64,000 bases of DNA from positions 62,001 through 126,000 of the forward strand of contig NZ_VIDQ01000005.1 of NCBI RefSeq assembly GCF_009760915.1, written 5' to 3'. A model generated the notes under the pieces. That model saw only the letters and a program-made list of their open reading frames with translations, did no database searches and was not told the origin of the DNA. Positions 63,917-64,000 of this stretch are shown here, in pieces (positions within the stretch are counted from its first letter, which is position 1; every line of letters begins with the position of its first letter). This DNA is from Azohydromonas aeria (GTDB lineage Bacteria > Pseudomonadota > Gammaproteobacteria > Burkholderiales > Burkholderiaceae_C). The translations under genes and the position numbers were made by a program.

Positions 63917-64000
63917 TCATCCCAGGCTGCGCACCACCAGGGGCCCCAGCCGGTTGGCCAGCGCGATGGGCATGCGCCGCCAGGCCTCGATGAAGAGCTT
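63917..64000 (-). CDS. FemAB-type XrtA-associated protein, C-terminal end (cut by window edge)
   Basis: Only the last 27 codons and the stop (63917-63919) are in the window. The tail FIEAWRRMPIALANRLGP ending in LG closely matches the C-terminus of FemAB-family proteins of XrtA loci, and the position directly before the TIGR03087 glycosyltransferase is the usual one. The family transfers amino-acyl or acyl groups. The call rests on the short tail and context. Confidence 0.7.
   Translation of the reverse strand, partial: KLFIEAWRRMPIALANRLGPLVVRSLG

Overview
The window is a very GC-rich chromosomal segment of a betaproteobacterium, most likely Burkholderiales (Comamonadaceae or a close relative). 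The evidence is the base composition, tightly packed ATGA/GTGA-coupled operons, a PtxS-controlled 2-ketogluconate operon, the feoAB arrangement, and a complete-looking exosortase A (XrtA/PEP-CTERM) exopolysaccharide locus. No rRNA, tRNA, CRISPR array, insertion sequence or PEP-CTERM substrate protein was found. Family assignments rest on motifs read by eye, not on searches.

Left part (1-24.9 kb), mainly metabolism and housekeeping. It begins with the 3' end of an HD-GYP gene, a DUF808 membrane protein and a small unknown. A lipid-acid operon follows (acyl-CoA dehydrogenase, SDR, APH-type kinase, DUF6285). Next is ptxS with the kguE-kguK-kguD operon, a shikimate-dehydrogenase-like gene and a TRAP binding protein; three copies of the PtxS palindrome flank the regulator. 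Then come a reverse-strand feoA-feoB-(Cys-rich protein) operon behind a Fur-box-like palindrome, a di-haem peroxidase-like lipoprotein, nadC, mmsA, a DUF29 gene, and an SbcC/SbcD-like pair. A WYL regulator and a possibly SOS-controlled unknown gene close this part.

Middle (25.0-28.2 kb): four coupled genes of the HPr-rel-A type. They encode a secreted Cys-containing protein, a lone PqqD-like protein, an HprK-related kinase and a nucleotidyltransferase. The type is recognised but its function is unknown.

Right part (29-64 kb): the exopolysaccharide locus in three transcription blocks. The reverse block 35.1-30.2 kb carries an XrtA-type acyl ligase, a PLP decarboxylase and an O-antigen-ligase-like protein. 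The forward block 35.5-40.7 kb carries an acyl carrier protein, XrtA hydrolases 2 and 1, a glycosyltransferase and a flippase. The long reverse block 64-41.2 kb carries a FemAB-type protein (cut by the edge), three XrtA-type glycosyltransferases (TIGR03087, TIGR03088 and TIGR04063-like), exosortase A fused to EpsI, TviB, an amidotransferase and another glycosyltransferase. It continues with a PaaK-like ligase, a polysaccharide deacetylase, an alginate-like O-acetylation and beta-helix module, a GNAT protein, an XrtA-type O-glycosylation ligase, an acyltransferase and a RIFT-barrel-like lipoprotein. Together these would make, modify, flip, polymerise and possibly trim an envelope polysaccharide linked to exosortase-dependent protein sorting. 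The initiating transferase, Wzz and Wza genes are not in the window and probably lie beyond the right edge.

The main oddities are: an 84-nt coupled mini-ORF element present twice with a covarying hairpin; a flippase whose conserved N-terminus begins upstream of any standard start codon; and a less GC-rich island at 43.7-46.4 kb.
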